From contig VBWA01000010.1 of the NCBI GenBank assembly GCA_006218025.1, forward strand, positions 1 through 64,000: 64,000 bases of DNA, written 5' to 3'. Below are positions 44,254 to 54,192 of this stretch, piece by piece. Source of the stretch: Rhodocyclaceae bacterium (GTDB lineage Bacteria; Pseudomonadota; Gammaproteobacteria; Burkholderiales; Rhodocyclaceae). Under the pieces are notes generated by a model. That model was not told the origin of the DNA, did no database searches, and was given only the letters and a program-made list of their open reading frames with translations. The position numbers and the translations under genes are program-made. Positions within the stretch are counted from its first letter, which is position 1. Every line of letters starts with the position of its first letter.

Positions 44254-46074
44254 ATGAAGCACGGAAGTTTGAAGCGCGGCGCTTCCGCCTGTGCCCTGAT
44301 TGCAGGATGCTCCGTTCTGAGTGGCGGAGTGGCCGGGCAGGTACAGGCTGCTGCGACGGGGAAGAAGCCCGCCGTCAAGCAACAGACCACGGAAGGCGAA
44401 GTCCTGCGGCGCTTGCAGGAACTGGAAGCCCAGGTCAGCCAGTTTCGCGAAGAAACGCAAAGGCTGCGGGCGGAGTTGGCACAGAAGCAGGGAGCCGTTC
44501 CGGTAGCAGCGAAAGTCGGCGCTGGTGGTACGGCGACAAAGCCCGTTGCGGGCAAAACAGCCGCACCCGGTGGCGACTGGGACGAACCTGAGGTGGACAA
44601 GAAGGCGGAAGGGCGTGACGACGAGGCGCGCCGTCGCCTGCTGGTTCTGGAAACTCAGGCCCGGAAGTCCTCGGCCGAGATCGCCAAGCGGGAGGAATCA
44701 CAAAAAGACAAGGTGCAGTTCGACTTCTCCGGAAAGTACAAGGTGCAAGTCAATTCGCGGAACAACTTCAATCTGGGGAATTCGCTCCAGCAGTGGAAAT
44801 ACGACAACACCAGCTTTGTCGACCACCGCTTCTCGCTGCAGATCGACGCCACATATGAAGCGCTTCTGACGCGGCTGGTGCTCGACAAGGGCAACTTTGT
44901 CAGCGACTGGAAGGAGGACAGCGAAGGCACCATGGAGCGCTGGGGCCAGTTCCGGACCCCCAGTTCCCCGCTGGTGCGCGAATTGTTCGTCCAATACACC
45001 AGTCCGGAGTTCATGGCCCGGGTCGGACGACAAAACTGGGATGTCGGGCAAAGAATCACCCTCGAAGGTCCGATGGACGGCATCCGCTTCCAGTATCCGC
45101 TCGGGCAGCTTCCATGGGGACAGACCACAGTATCGGCAGGCTACATGGCGGTCCCCGGCGGCTATTCCAGCTATGCCACCTTCAATGCCACGGGCGGACG
45201 GCTGGGGGGCACTCGCCAGGAGATATTCGGCGCCTCCAACAGTCTTGACGCCTTGTACGCCGATCTCGATATCCGGGCCTCGCGTTCGCTGCGGGTCAAG
45301 CCCTATCTGATCAAGGTGATCGATCGCGGCAATGCCGGCGACCCCGACATGAATCTGGACAAGGACTTCAACGCAGCCACCCTGCCGCGCGATGGCAGCT
45401 TCCAGCCCTTATGGACCGGTGTTACGGCCTCGGCGGAATTTGGGGCGTGGAAGCTCGATGCCGAAGCAGTCTCGCTCACCGGCGATTACGTAGCCGGACG
45501 CAAGCTGAGTGCGAATGCGCTGCTGCTCAAAGCCATGCGCGACTTCGGCAAAGTCGGATCCCTGACGAATCTCTCTGCAGGATTCCAGTTCGGTCGCGGC
45601 TCAGGCAATGAAGCGAACGATCCGAACACCGGCACGATGCACAACTTCAATGCGCTCTTCATGTGCCCGGAGCGCAACAAGTTCGGCAACATTTTCAGCG
45701 AGGACATCCGCGCCGGCTACTACGTCTGGGACAGCAATCTGTCCAATGTCACCTACGTTCGTCTGGACACCACCCTGGAGCCGCGCCCAGGCCTGAAAGT
45801 GACGCCGTCACTGACGCGGATATGGACGACCAACGAGGTCTTCAAAGGGCGCGGACCGGTGAACGACTGGAGCCAGGGGACGGCGACATCGCTCGACAAG
45901 ACGAGAGACGTCGGCTGGGAGCTCGACCTCAATGTCGGATTCCCGATCTACAAACACGTGGATGGTTTCATTGCCCTCGGCTACTTCAAGCCGGGTGCGG
46001 TCTACGCCCTTCCGGACGGCAGCAAGCCGAAGGCCGCGCACGAAATCGTTTTCCGCACGGAGATCAAGTTCTAG
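44254..46074 (+). CDS. Large outer-membrane porin-like protein with N-terminal coiled coil
   Basis: A 606-residue exported protein. After the signal (MKHGSLKRGASACALIAGC...) comes a heptad region (VLRRLQELEAQVSQFREETQ), a low-complexity linker, and from about residue 150 a long series of amphipathic strands (DFSGKYKVQVNSRNNFNLGN; the C-terminal strand ends EIVFRTEIKF). The pattern resembles alginate-export or other large putative porins. LIAGC could instead be a lipoprotein cleavage site. In an operon with cytochromes and a molybdoenzyme it may be a channel for the substrate or part of an electron conduit. A remnant of a relative is at 54931-55047. Confidence 0.78.
   Translation: MKHGSLKRGASACALIAGCSVLSGGVAGQVQAAATGKKPAVKQQTTEGEVLRRLQELEAQVSQFREETQRLRAELAQKQGAVPVAAKVGAGGTATKPVAGKTAAPGGDWDEPEVDKKAEGRDDEARRRLLVLETQARKSSAEIAKREESQKDKVQFDFSGKYKVQVNSRNNFNLGNSLQQWKYDNTSFVDHRFSLQIDATYEALLTRLVLDKGNFVSDWKEDSEGTMERWGQFRTPSSPLVRELFVQYTSPEFMARVGRQNWDVGQRITLEGPMDGIRFQYPLGQLPWGQTTVSAGYMAVPGGYSSYATFNATGGRLGGTRQEIFGASNSLDALYADLDIRASRSLRVKPYLIKVIDRGNAGDPDMNLDKDFNAATLPRDGSFQPLWTGVTASAEFGAWKLDAEAVSLTGDYVAGRKLSANALLLKAMRDFGKVGSLTNLSAGFQFGRGSGNEANDPNTGTMHNFNALFMCPERNKFGNIFSEDIRAGYYVWDSNLSNVTYVRLDTTLEPRPGLKVTPSLTRIWTTNEVFKGRGPVNDWSQGTATSLDKTRDVGWELDLNVGFPIYKHVDGFIALGYFKPGAVYALPDGSKPKAAHEIVFRTEIKF
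44514..44536 (+). repeat. Dispersed 22-nt motif, copy in the porin-like gene
   Basis: AGTCGGCGCTGG-TGGT-ACGGCGA, encoding VGAGGTAT in the linker (about residues 87-95) between coiled coil and barrel. Confidence 0.75.
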
Positions 46075-46076
46075 CC

Positions 46077-46436
46077 ATGAAAGTCAATGCGCCCAAAAGT
46101 TTGCTGATTGCCGGGTGCCTCGCGGGCGGTTTTGGTCCGCTGGTGGCATTGGCGGAGGAGAGTCCTTCGGTCGCGATAGTCGCAGAGAGTCTTTGCACCC
46201 CCAGGCCAGTGAAGATTGTTGCCTTGTACGCCAATGCCACCGGCCTCACGCCACCCCTGAGCTACCAATGGAGTTTGGGCAATGGCAAGGAATGGAATGG
46301 GTCGGAAGTGCCGGAGCAGGAATATGAGGTCGGCCGCTATGACGTGCTGTTGGCGGTAAAGGATGGTGCCGGGCGGGTGAAGAAAGCCAGCGTGGCGATT
46401 GAAGCGGAATCCCATGGCTGCGGCGTCATGAAGTAG
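46077..46436 (+). CDS. Small exported PKD-like protein
   Basis: A 119-residue protein with a signal peptide (MKVNAPKSLLIAGCLAGGFGPLVALAEE, with a lipobox-like LIAGC). The mature part is one PKD-like beta domain (PLSYQWSLGNGKEWNGSEVPEQEYEVGRYDVLLAVKDGAGRV). It ends with SHGCGVMK; the next gene product ends with a similar Cys-Gly-Cys tail after its own PKD domain. PKD domains mediate protein or polymer contacts at cell surfaces. It begins 2 bases after the porin stop. Confidence 0.72.
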   Translation: MKVNAPKSLLIAGCLAGGFGPLVALAEESPSVAIVAESLCTPRPVKIVALYANATGLTPPLSYQWSLGNGKEWNGSEVPEQEYEVGRYDVLLAVKDGAGRVKKASVAIEAESHGCGVMK

Positions 46437-46472
46437 CAGCAGCCAACCCCAGACAGAGGACAGAGGGAAGCA

Positions 46473-47402
46473 ATGATGAAATTTCTAGCGATTGCAGTAT
46501 TCGTGTTGTGGAGCGTTGTCGCCTCGGCGGAGGATGCGTCCATCGTGCGCCTCTCCCAAAGCGACGGCAGCGTCGAGATTCGCAAGAGTGGCGCCAAGGA
46601 CTGGAAGCCGGCCAAGGAGGGCGACACGCTGGAGCGTGGTGACCGGATCGCGACCCGTGACAAGTCGGCTGCGCTTCTGTCATGGACCAACGGCAGCATG
46701 GCGAAACTCTATCCGAACACCGAGATCGAGTTGGCCGGAGTCTCGTTCGATCTCGAAAAGAAGCTGGAACAGACCATTCTCGACATGGTCAGGGGGCGCA
46801 TGTTCGTCAAAGCGCAGGTGCCCGAGCATCTGTTTGCCGATTACCGGGTACGCATGGGTGGGCTGGCCATGCGCGCGCAGGGTGCGGAATTTGCCCTGAC
46901 CTTCGACCCGGAAAAACAGACCACCATGGCATGGTCGATTCTTGGCCGGGTGGTGGCGGATAGCGGCACCCAGATCCTGCGTATCGACGAAGGCTCGCAG
47001 GCCACACTTCAGGCAGGAGTGATACCGGGCGGCACTGCGGTGATGGACGACAAGATCAAACAGTCGCTGACCAAGGTGTCCAGGGAGCTCGGTGGCAGCC
47101 TGCTGATCGACGAAGTCGGCGCCGCGGCAGGCGGCAAGTTCTCGCTGAAGATCGGTGGCGTCATCAGTCGTCGCGGCAATGCGCCCTACAAGGTGAACAT
47201 GAAAGCCCTGCCCAAGGGCGGCAGCGGCAAGCTCAAATCTGTCTCGTGGGAATTCGGTGACGGCGAATCGGCAACGACGAAGGAGGTGGAGCACACCTTC
47301 ACGCAGGGTCTGTATGTAGTGATCCTGCGGGCTGAGGATGACAACGGCGAGAAGGCAACGGCCCAGACGGCAATCTCGGTGGAAGCGGACTGCGGCTGCT
47401 GA
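46473..47402 (+). CDS. Exported FecR-domain plus PKD-domain protein
   Basis: A 309-residue secreted protein (signal MMKFLAIAVFVLWSVVASAE). Residues about 25-165 form a FecR-like domain (GDTLERGDRIATRDKSAALLSWTNGS; MVRGRMFVKAQVPEHLFADY). Residues about 215-305 form a PKD domain (SVSWEFGDGESATTKEVEHTF) ending EADCGC. No ECF sigma factor is encoded nearby, so this is not the usual FecR signal relay; a structural or docking role in the periplasm or outer membrane is more likely. The second ATG (46476) may be the true start. Confidence 0.75.
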   Translation: MMKFLAIAVFVLWSVVASAEDASIVRLSQSDGSVEIRKSGAKDWKPAKEGDTLERGDRIATRDKSAALLSWTNGSMAKLYPNTEIELAGVSFDLEKKLEQTILDMVRGRMFVKAQVPEHLFADYRVRMGGLAMRAQGAEFALTFDPEKQTTMAWSILGRVVADSGTQILRIDEGSQATLQAGVIPGGTAVMDDKIKQSLTKVSRELGGSLLIDEVGAAAGGKFSLKIGGVISRRGNAPYKVNMKALPKGGSGKLKSVSWEFGDGESATTKEVEHTFTQGLYVVILRAEDDNGEKATAQTAISVEADCGC

Positions 47403-47446
47403 CCATCGGCAGCCATCGGATCATCTTTGTAACGGAGGAAGAGAAA

Positions 47447-48148
47447 ATGAAGCGATTCCTGCAACAACTTCTGGGTGCCGCGGCCCTGTTCTGTCTGGCC
47501 CAAGCGGCGGTCGCCGCGCCGAGCTATGTCGGTGTCAAGGTTTGCACCAAATGCCACGACGTCCATGGCGAGTCCTGGGTTGGCACGTCGCACGCCAAGG
47601 CCTTCGAATCCCTGAAAGCCAACACCAAGGCCGAGGAGAAGAAGAAAGCCAAGCTCGATCCGGCCAAGGATTACACCAAGGACAAGGATTGTGTCGGTTG
47701 CCACAGCACGGGCTTCGGCAAGCCTGGCGGCTATGCCCTGGGCAAGGATCCGGGTGGCCCGGAACGACTGGGATCGGTGGGCTGCGAAGCCTGTCATGGT
47801 CCGGGCTCGGACTATCGCGAAGAACATGGCACGGCGGAAAAGAAGTTGTTGCGGTCGCAGCAGAGCACTCCGCGCAAGCTCATCGCAGGCAAGGGCCAGA
47901 ACTTCGATTATGAAAAGGCCTGCGCTGCCTGCCATCTGAATTTCCAGGGTTCGCCGCTCAAGGGAGCCAAGGCGCCGTTCACTCCCTTTACGCCCGCCGT
48001 CGATGCCAAGTACAAGTTCGAGTACGACAAGGCGGTACGCACCAAGGCCTTGCACGAACACTACAAGCTGAAAGGCTCCTTCGAGGGCGAACCAGTGCCC
48101 AAGGTACGCGCTGACTTCCAGAAGACTGCCAAGGACATTCCGGAATGA
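47447..48148 (+). CDS. Periplasmic tetraheme cytochrome c (c554-like)
   Basis: A 233-residue exported protein (signal MKRFLQQLLGAAALFCLAQAAVAAP) with four CxxCH sites: CTKCH, CVGCH, CEACH followed by GPGSDY, and CAACH. The phrase SYVGVKVCTKCH with a later ACHGPGS is typical of cytochrome c554-like multihemes. It could accept electrons from the NapC-type protein encoded next. GGAGG precedes the ATG. Its stop overlaps the next start (ATGA). Confidence 0.88.
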   Translation: MKRFLQQLLGAAALFCLAQAAVAAPSYVGVKVCTKCHDVHGESWVGTSHAKAFESLKANTKAEEKKKAKLDPAKDYTKDKDCVGCHSTGFGKPGGYALGKDPGGPERLGSVGCEACHGPGSDYREEHGTAEKKLLRSQQSTPRKLIAGKGQNFDYEKACAACHLNFQGSPLKGAKAPFTPFTPAVDAKYKFEYDKAVRTKALHEHYKLKGSFEGEPVPKVRADFQKTAKDIPE

Positions 48149-48744
48149 GTGATTCGAAGCCACCGGGCGCGCTGGCGCGCGCCTGGGCCGTCCTCCGGCG
48201 TCCCAGCGCCAGGTATTCCCTGGTGTCGGTGGTTATGGTCGGTTTTCTGTCCGGGATCTTCTTCTGGGGTGGCTTCAATACCGGCATGGAGGCGACCAAT
48301 ACCCTGGAGTTCTGCATCTCCTGCCACGAGATGCAGGACACGGTCTATCAGGAATACAAGAAGACCGTGCACTACTCGAACCGCAGTGGTGTGCGCGCCA
48401 TTTGCTCCGACTGCCATGTGCCGAAGGACTGGGTGCACAAGATGGCGCGCAAGATACAGGCTTCCGGCGAGATCTACGGCAAGCTCATGGGCACTATCGA
48501 CACGCCCGAGAAGTTCGAGGCCAAGCGCCTGGAGCTGGCGCAACACGAATGGGACCGTATGAAGGCCAGCGACTCGCGCGAATGCCGTAACTGCCACACC
48601 TTCGACGGGATGGCGAAAGAAGCCCAGACGCCGACGGCTTGGCGCGGGCACAAGGGTGCCAAGGCGAAGAACGAGACCTGCATTGACTGCCACAAAGGCA
48701 TCGCGCACAAGGACCCATCCGGAGCCAAGAAAGTGCAGGAATAA
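48145..48744 (+). CDS. NapC/NirT-type tetraheme quinol dehydrogenase
   Basis: A 199-residue membrane-anchored cytochrome. One N-terminal helix (about 22-42, YSLVSVVMVGFLSGIFFWGG) is followed by four hemes: CISCH, CSDCH, CRNCH and CIDCH. The features EFCISCHEMQ and ICSDCHVPKDW are typical of NapC/NirT. It should oxidise quinol at the cytoplasmic membrane and feed periplasmic cytochromes, giving this operon a reductive direction. It is followed 2 bases later by moaA. Confidence 0.92.
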   Translation: MSDSKPPGALARAWAVLRRPSARYSLVSVVMVGFLSGIFFWGGFNTGMEATNTLEFCISCHEMQDTVYQEYKKTVHYSNRSGVRAICSDCHVPKDWVHKMARKIQASGEIYGKLMGTIDTPEKFEAKRLELAQHEWDRMKASDSRECRNCHTFDGMAKEAQTPTAWRGHKGAKAKNETCIDCHKGIAHKDPSGAKKVQE

Positions 48745-48746
48745 CC

Positions 48747-49718
48747 ATGCTGCTCGATGGCTTCGGTCGCCGCGTCGATTACCTCCGGCTTTCGGTTACG
48801 GATCGCTGCGATCTGCGCTGTTCGTACTGCATGCCGCAGGGATTCAAGGGCTACGAGGAACCCGCGCACTGGCTGAGCTTCGACGAAATCGAGCGGCTGC
48901 TGGGGGTGTTTGCGCGCCTTGGGCTCCGGCGCGTCCGCCTCACGGGCGGCGAACCCCTGCTGCGCAGGAATCTGCCCGATCTGGCGCGACGTCTGGCGGC
49001 ATTGCCGGGCATCGACGATCTTTCCCTGTCCACCAATGGCACGCAACTGGCGAAGCATGCGGCGCACCTGCGCAAGGCGGGGATCACTCGGCTGAATGTC
49101 AGCCTGGACTCCCTGGAGCGCGAGCGGTTTCAGTCGATCTGCCGAAGGGACGCGCTGCCGCAGGTCATCGACGGATTGGAAGTCGCGCGCAGCGAAGGTT
49201 TTCGCTCCATCAAGATCAACATGGTGGCGCTGGCCGGCACGACGGATGCGGAAATCGATGCCATGGTCGCCTATTGCATGGAGCGTCGCTTTGTCTTGCG
49301 CCTGATCGAAACCATGCCGATGGGCGAGACCGGCCGCAGCGCCGGATTTCTCGATCTGCGTCCGGTGCGCGAACGCCTGCGGGAGCGTTTCGGCCTGATC
49401 GACGGCGTGGTGCCGGGCGGCGGGCCAGCGCGCTACCTGGTCGCGCCCGACGGCAGCTTCCAGATCGGTTTCATCACGCCGATTTCCCAGCATTTTTGCG
49501 AGACCTGCAACCGGGTCCGCCTGGGTGTCGATGGCACGCTGCATCTCTGCCTGGGCCAGAACGACTCGGTGGATTTCCGCACGCCCCTGCGTTCAGGTTG
49601 CACCGATGCCGGTCTGGAAGAAATGCTGCGGGCAGCGTTGCACGCAAAACCTTGGCGTCACGAGTTTCGTGAGCGGCCGCAGCAGATCATTCGTGCGATG
49701 TCTGCTACCGGTGGATGA
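48747..49718 (+). CDS. moaA: GTP 3',8-cyclase, molybdenum cofactor biosynthesis
   Basis: A 323-residue radical-SAM enzyme. The first cluster is Cys21, Cys25 and Cys28 (DRCDLRCSYC), and the second uses CETC and a later Cys in GTLHLCLG. The chain ends with the double glycine (ATGG) needed for activity. It makes the first intermediate of molybdopterin. A copy inside a molybdoenzyme locus ensures cofactor supply; moaA also occurs in (per)chlorate reduction islands. It lies directly before the second type II operon. Confidence 0.93.
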   Translation: MLLDGFGRRVDYLRLSVTDRCDLRCSYCMPQGFKGYEEPAHWLSFDEIERLLGVFARLGLRRVRLTGGEPLLRRNLPDLARRLAALPGIDDLSLSTNGTQLAKHAAHLRKAGITRLNVSLDSLERERFQSICRRDALPQVIDGLEVARSEGFRSIKINMVALAGTTDAEIDAMVAYCMERRFVLRLIETMPMGETGRSAGFLDLRPVRERLRERFGLIDGVVPGGGPARYLVAPDGSFQIGFITPISQHFCETCNRVRLGVDGTLHLCLGQNDSVDFRTPLRSGCTDAGLEEMLRAALHAKPWRHEFRERPQQIIRAMSATGG

Positions 49719-49780
49719 AGAAGGTCGACAGTCAAGCTATGCAGAAAGATATAGAGAATCCGTACAAATGGACGCTTGCT

Positions 49781-49794
49781 TTGACCCTGATCAA
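49781..49794 (+). promoter_or_regulatory. FNR/ANR-type box before the type II ABDC operon
   Basis: TTGACCCTGATCAA differs from the FNR consensus TTGAT-N4-ATCAA at one base. It is 88 bases before the ATG; a class II start would fall near 49829. Oxygen-limited expression is therefore likely. Confidence 0.6.
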
Positions 49795-49881
49795 AGTGCA
49801 CGCATCTGAGTGGCGTAGCCTCGATCACAATGAATTTGACATGCATTCCCGGATAACCGTTTCAAACCTTGAGGAAGAGCG

Positions 49882-52629
49882 ATGAACACTCCGAACGATG
49901 GCAACAACCGCCGCAGATTCCTGCAAATCTCCGGCGCGGCACTGGCCAACATGGCCGTGCCCTCCAGCGTGTGGGCATTCCAGAAAATTCTGCCCATCGA
50001 CGATCCCCTAAAGAGCTACCCCTACCGCGGTTGGGAAGACCTGTATCGCAAGGAATGGACGTGGGATTCGGTCGGGTTCACCACCCACTCCAATGGCTGC
50101 GTCGGCGGGTGTGCATGGAAGGTATTCGTCAAGAACGGCATCCCGATGCGCGACGAGCAGGTCAGCGAATACCCGCAACTGCCGGGCATTCCCGACATGA
50201 ACCCACGCGGCTGCCAGAAAGGCGCCGTGTATTGCTCCTGGGTAAAGCAGCCCGATTTCCTCAAGTATCCACTGAAGCGCGTCGGCGCCCGCGGCGAGCG
50301 CAAGTGGAAGCGAATTTCCTGGGACGAAGCGCTGACCGAGATTGCCGACAAGATCATCGACACCACGCTCAAGCGCGGCCCCGGCAACGTCTGTATCCCC
50401 AAGAGGCCTTTCGCGGTCATCAGCAACACCGGCTACACTCGACTGGCGAATTTGCTGGGCGCCATCAAGCCCGATGTCTCCTCCATGACCGGCGACCTCT
50501 ACCCCGGCATTCAGACGGTACGCATGCCGGCGCGGACGGTGTCAACCTTCGACGACTGGTTCACGTCCGACCTCATCCTGATGTGGCACAAGAACCCCAT
50601 CGTGACTCGGATTCCCGATGCGCACTTCCTGATGGAAGCGCGCTACAACGGCGCGCGTCTGGTGAATATTTCGTCGGACTACAACCCGTCTTCGGTGCAC
50701 TCCGACCTGTTCGTGCCGGTGAAGATGGGCACGGACTCCTATCTTGCCGCGGCAATCGTGAACCAGTTGATAGCCGGCAAGCACTACAAGGTCGACTATC
50801 TCAAGGAGCAGACCGATTTGCCTTTCCTGGTGCGTGCCGACAACGGAAAATTCCTGCGCGAGAAGGATTTCAAACCGGACGGCAGCGTAGAAATATTCTA
50901 TGTATGGGACACGAAGACCGGCAAGGCTGTACCCGCGCCCGGCAGCATGGGCAGCAAGGACAAGACCCTGAAATTCGGTGCCGTCGATCCGGCCCTTGAA
51001 GGTACTTTCGACGCGGAGGGGATCAAGGTCACTACGGTTTTCGAGCGCCTCAAGGCCGAGATTGCCCCCTACACGCCCGAGGCCGCCCAGGCCGAGACCG
51101 GAGTGCATCCTTCCGTGGTGCGCAAGCTGGTCGGCTGGATTGCGGAGTGCAAGGCCCTGCGCATCCTCGACGGTTACAACAACCAGAAGCACATGGACGG
51201 CTTCCAGTGCGGGCGCCTGAAAATCCTGATCCTGACCCTGATCGGCCATCATGGCACGACAGGTTCCATCGATACCACCTACGAGGGTTGGCGCCTGGAA
51301 GGGAACACGGAACTCGGTGCCGTGAAAGGCAGGCCCGGCCGCAGCGTCTCCATGGTGCTGGCACAGTGGGTATGGGGCGAGCAGTACCGGCGCACCAAGG
51401 CCTACTACGACGATGCCCAGTTGAAGGAACAGGTCGGCTTCGGTGTCGATGACATGGAGGCCTTGCGCATCGAGTCCGAGGCCAAGGGCTGGATGCCCAA
51501 GTGGCAATCGATCAAGGACCCGGTGGTCTACATCAACGCCGGCATCAACATCTTCGCCACCTCGAACGGCTACCAGCATCTGGCGGAGAATTTCCTCAAG
51601 CGCTGCGAACTGCTGGTGGTGGTGGACTTCCGTCTCAACTCCGGCGCCATGTACGCCGACATCGTGCTGCCTGCCGCGCCCGAGCAGCAGAAGCTGGATA
51701 TCCGCGAGACCTCGGTAACGCGCTTCATCCATGCCTTCGGACAGCCGATCAAACCGATGTACGAGCGCAAGACCGACTGGCAGATCAACGTGGCCCTGGC
51801 CCAGAAAATCCAGGAGCGGGCCAAGGCGCGCGGCATTTCCAAGGTGGAAGATCCGGAGATCAAAAGCTGGATTGACTTCGACAAGGTCTATGACGAGTTC
51901 ACCATGGACGGCAAAGTCGTCACCGACGAACAGGCGCTGCGCTTCGTCATGGAGCGCTCCAAGGCATTGGGGCCGGGCACCTATGAAGAAGCGATGAAGA
52001 CCGGCTTCGTTGCAGTCGGCGCCTCGGCCGGAAAGACCGGCCCGGTACCCAAGGACAAGCCCTACCGTCCATTCACGACGAATGTGACCGACAAGAAGCC
52101 CTACGGCACGCTCACCGGGCGCTTGCAGTTCTATGTGGACCACGAGTGGTTCCAGCGTTTCGGCGCGACGCTGCCGAAACCGCAGATGAAGGGCGGTGGC
52201 CACCTCGGGCCGAAGCGCTATCCCTTCAAGGCCAACTCGCCGCATACCCGCTGGGGCATCCACTCCTGGTGCCGCAACGAGACATGGCTGCTGCGCCATC
52301 AACGCGGCGAGCCAGACGTTTGCCTCAGCCCGAGGGCGCTGGCCAAGAAAGGCATCAAGGACGGCGATCTGGTGCGGGTGTTCAACTCGCAGGGCGAGTT
52401 CTTCGCCACGGCGAAAGCCTGGCCGGCGCTGCCCGATGACCAGGTCTTCTCCGAGCACGGCTGGGAGCAGTACCTGTACAAGAACATGACCCACTACAAC
52501 ATGATCGGCGCCGAGCTGATCAACCCGCTGGAACTGGTGGGAGGCTACGGTCACATCAAGTATGCATCCGGCGGTTTCAACCCGAACCGCATCTTCTACG
52601 AAACGACGGTCGACGTCGAGAAAGCCTGA
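49882..52629 (+). CDS. Type II DMSO-reductase-family molybdoenzyme, catalytic subunit (Ser/Clr/Ddh-like)
   Basis: A 915-residue protein, the usual length of SerA, ClrA and DdhA. The Tat signal is [16 protein letters not shown]. The FeS site is [13 protein letters not shown] (H-x3-C-x3-C) plus PRGCQKG. The probable Mo-ligand aspartate lies in [10 protein letters not shown]. The operon order A-B-D-C is that of serABDC, clrABDC and ddhABDC. Known substrates of the group are selenate, chlorate, dimethylsulfide and hydrocarbons; the sequence alone does not choose. No chlorite dismutase gene is in the window, which argues against (per)chlorate respiration. GAGGAAG precedes the ATG. Confidence 0.87.
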   Translation: MNTPNDGNNRRRFLQISGAALANMAVPSSVWAFQKILPIDDPLKSYPYRGWEDLYRKEWTWDSVGFTTHSNGCVGGCAWKVFVKNGIPMRDEQVSEYPQLPGIPDMNPRGCQKGAVYCSWVKQPDFLKYPLKRVGARGERKWKRISWDEALTEIADKIIDTTLKRGPGNVCIPKRPFAVISNTGYTRLANLLGAIKPDVSSMTGDLYPGIQTVRMPARTVSTFDDWFTSDLILMWHKNPIVTRIPDAHFLMEARYNGARLVNISSDYNPSSVHSDLFVPVKMGTDSYLAAAIVNQLIAGKHYKVDYLKEQTDLPFLVRADNGKFLREKDFKPDGSVEIFYVWDTKTGKAVPAPGSMGSKDKTLKFGAVDPALEGTFDAEGIKVTTVFERLKAEIAPYTPEAAQAETGVHPSVVRKLVGWIAECKALRILDGYNNQKHMDGFQCGRLKILILTLIGHHGTTGSIDTTYEGWRLEGNTELGAVKGRPGRSVSMVLAQWVWGEQYRRTKAYYDDAQLKEQVGFGVDDMEALRIESEAKGWMPKWQSIKDPVVYINAGINIFATSNGYQHLAENFLKRCELLVVVDFRLNSGAMYADIVLPAAPEQQKLDIRETSVTRFIHAFGQPIKPMYERKTDWQINVALAQKIQERAKARGISKVEDPEIKSWIDFDKVYDEFTMDGKVVTDEQALRFVMERSKALGPGTYEEAMKTGFVAVGASAGKTGPVPKDKPYRPFTTNVTDKKPYGTLTGRLQFYVDHEWFQRFGATLPKPQMKGGGHLGPKRYPFKANSPHTRWGIHSWCRNETWLLRHQRGEPDVCLSPRALAKKGIKDGDLVRVFNSQGEFFATAKAWPALPDDQVFSEHGWEQYLYKNMTHYNMIGAELINPLELVGGYGHIKYASGGFNPNRIFYETTVDVEKA

Positions 52630-52639
52630 GGAGCCGATC

Positions 52640-53614
52640 ATGAGACAGTTGGCCTACGTATTCGATCTGAACAAGTGCATCGGCTGCCACACCTGCACCA
52701 TGGCCTGCAAGCAGTTGTGGACCAATCGCGACGGACGCGAGTACATGTACTGGAACAACGTGGAAACGCGCCCCGGCAAGGGCTACCCGAAGAACTGGGA
52801 GCAGAAGGGCGGCGGCTTCAAGGGCGGGGTGCTGCAAACCGACGGCAAGATTCCGCCGAAGGGGGACTACGGCGGCCTCTGGGAGTACAACCTTCAGGAA
52901 GTGCTGCTGGAAGGCAAGGGCAACCAGGTGGTCCCGCACGAGAAGCCTACCTGGGGCCCGAACTGGGACGAGGACGAAGGCAAGGGCGTTTTTCCCAACA
53001 ACCATTACTTCTACATGCCGCGCATCTGCAACCATTGCTCCAACCCGGCCTGCCTCGCCGCCTGTCCGAACAAGGCGATCTACAAGCGACCGGAAGACGG
53101 CCTCGTCGTCATCGACCAGGAGCGCTGCCGCGGTTACCGCTACTGCGTCAAGGCCTGCCCCTACGGCAAGGTGTATTTCAATCTGCAAACCCAGAAGTCG
53201 GAGAAATGCATCGGCTGCTACCCGCGGGTCGAGAAAGGCGTTCCGCCGGCCTGCGTCGCGCAATGCGTGGGCAAGATTCGCTTCGTCGGCTACCGCGACG
53301 ACAAGGATGGACCGATCTACAAGCTGGTCGAGCAGTGGAAAGTCGCGCTGCCCTTGCACGCGGAATATGGCACGGAGCCCAACGTTTTTTACGTGCCGCC
53401 GATGAACACCACGCCGCTGGTTTTCGAGGAAGACGGCCGCTTGGGCGACAAGCCGCGCATTCCGCTTGCCGATCTCGAAGCCCTGTTCGGCCCGGGCGTC
53501 AAACCGGCGCTGGAAACTCTCGGGCGCGAGATGCAGAAGCGCCGCGAGGCAAAGGCCTCCGAGCTGACGGAGATTCTGATCGGCTACACCAACAAGGACA
53601 GGTACCGGCTATGA
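52640..53614 (+). CDS. Type II molybdoenzyme iron-sulfur subunit
   Basis: A 324-residue subunit with [38 protein letters not shown] and CIGC followed by CVAQCVG. As in its paralogue at 27166-28164, one cysteine of the third group is a Tyr, implying a [3Fe-4S] centre. The two paralogues share long identical stretches, such as GREYMYWN and RPGKGYP. TGAGGAG lies 6 bases before the ATG. Confidence 0.92.
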   Translation: MRQLAYVFDLNKCIGCHTCTMACKQLWTNRDGREYMYWNNVETRPGKGYPKNWEQKGGGFKGGVLQTDGKIPPKGDYGGLWEYNLQEVLLEGKGNQVVPHEKPTWGPNWDEDEGKGVFPNNHYFYMPRICNHCSNPACLAACPNKAIYKRPEDGLVVIDQERCRGYRYCVKACPYGKVYFNLQTQKSEKCIGCYPRVEKGVPPACVAQCVGKIRFVGYRDDKDGPIYKLVEQWKVALPLHAEYGTEPNVFYVPPMNTTPLVFEEDGRLGDKPRIPLADLEALFGPGVKPALETLGREMQKRREAKASELTEILIGYTNKDRYRL

Positions 53615-54192
53615 GCGAGCCTACCGTGGATGCAGGCACTCTGGCAGGCGCCTATCTGGCGCTGGCGCAGCTTTTCTCCTACCCGAACCCCGAGGCCTGG
53701 AAACGCCTCACGGAGAACGGGCTGGTCGATCCGGAAATCAGCGCGGCGGACCTGGAAGCGGAATACCTGGCCGCCTTCGAGGTGGGTCGCGAAAAATCCC
53801 CTGTTCCCTTGTTCGAGGGCATGCATCGTGGCGATCTCGGGCGCGACGGGATACTGGAAGACTTGCTGCGCTTTTACGAGTTCTTCGACGTGAAGCTTTC
53901 CGAGACCGACCGCGAGTATCCCGATCACCTTGTGACCGAGTTGGAATTCGTGGCGTGGCTCTGCATGCAGGAGCACGCGGCCGAACAGAAGGGTGGAGAC
54001 GCGTTGCCCTACCGGCGGGCGGCGAGGGATTTCCTCGACAGACACCTTGGTGCATGGCTGCCCAACTTTCGCAAGCGGCTGGAAGCGACAGAAACCGCTT
54101 ACGCGCAGTATGGGACGACGCTTGCCGAACTGGTGGAAACCCACCGCGGCCGGCTTGGCAACGAATTGCAGGAATCGGGAGATACACCATGA
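53611..54192 (+). CDS. TorD-like chaperone of the type II enzyme (SerD/DdhD type)
   Basis: A 193-residue helical protein ([69 protein letters not shown]). It matches the small chaperones encoded third in ser, clr and ddh operons, which help insert cofactor in the A subunit before export. It is coupled on both sides by ATGA overlaps. Confidence 0.88.
   Translation: MSEPTVDAGTLAGAYLALAQLFSYPNPEAWKRLTENGLVDPEISAADLEAEYLAAFEVGREKSPVPLFEGMHRGDLGRDGILEDLLRFYEFFDVKLSETDREYPDHLVTELEFVAWLCMQEHAAEQKGGDALPYRRAARDFLDRHLGAWLPNFRKRLEATETAYAQYGTTLAELVETHRGRLGNELQESGDTP

Noticed and set aside
46473-47402. FecR-type iron-signalling system
   Set aside because: No ECF sigma factor or TonB receptor lies nearby, and the protein is a signal-peptide-bearing FecR-PKD fusion, not a membrane anti-sigma factor.
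50542-52641. 699-codon open frame opposite to the second type II A gene
   Set aside because: Same codon-bias shadow effect; no ribosome site or recognisable protein.
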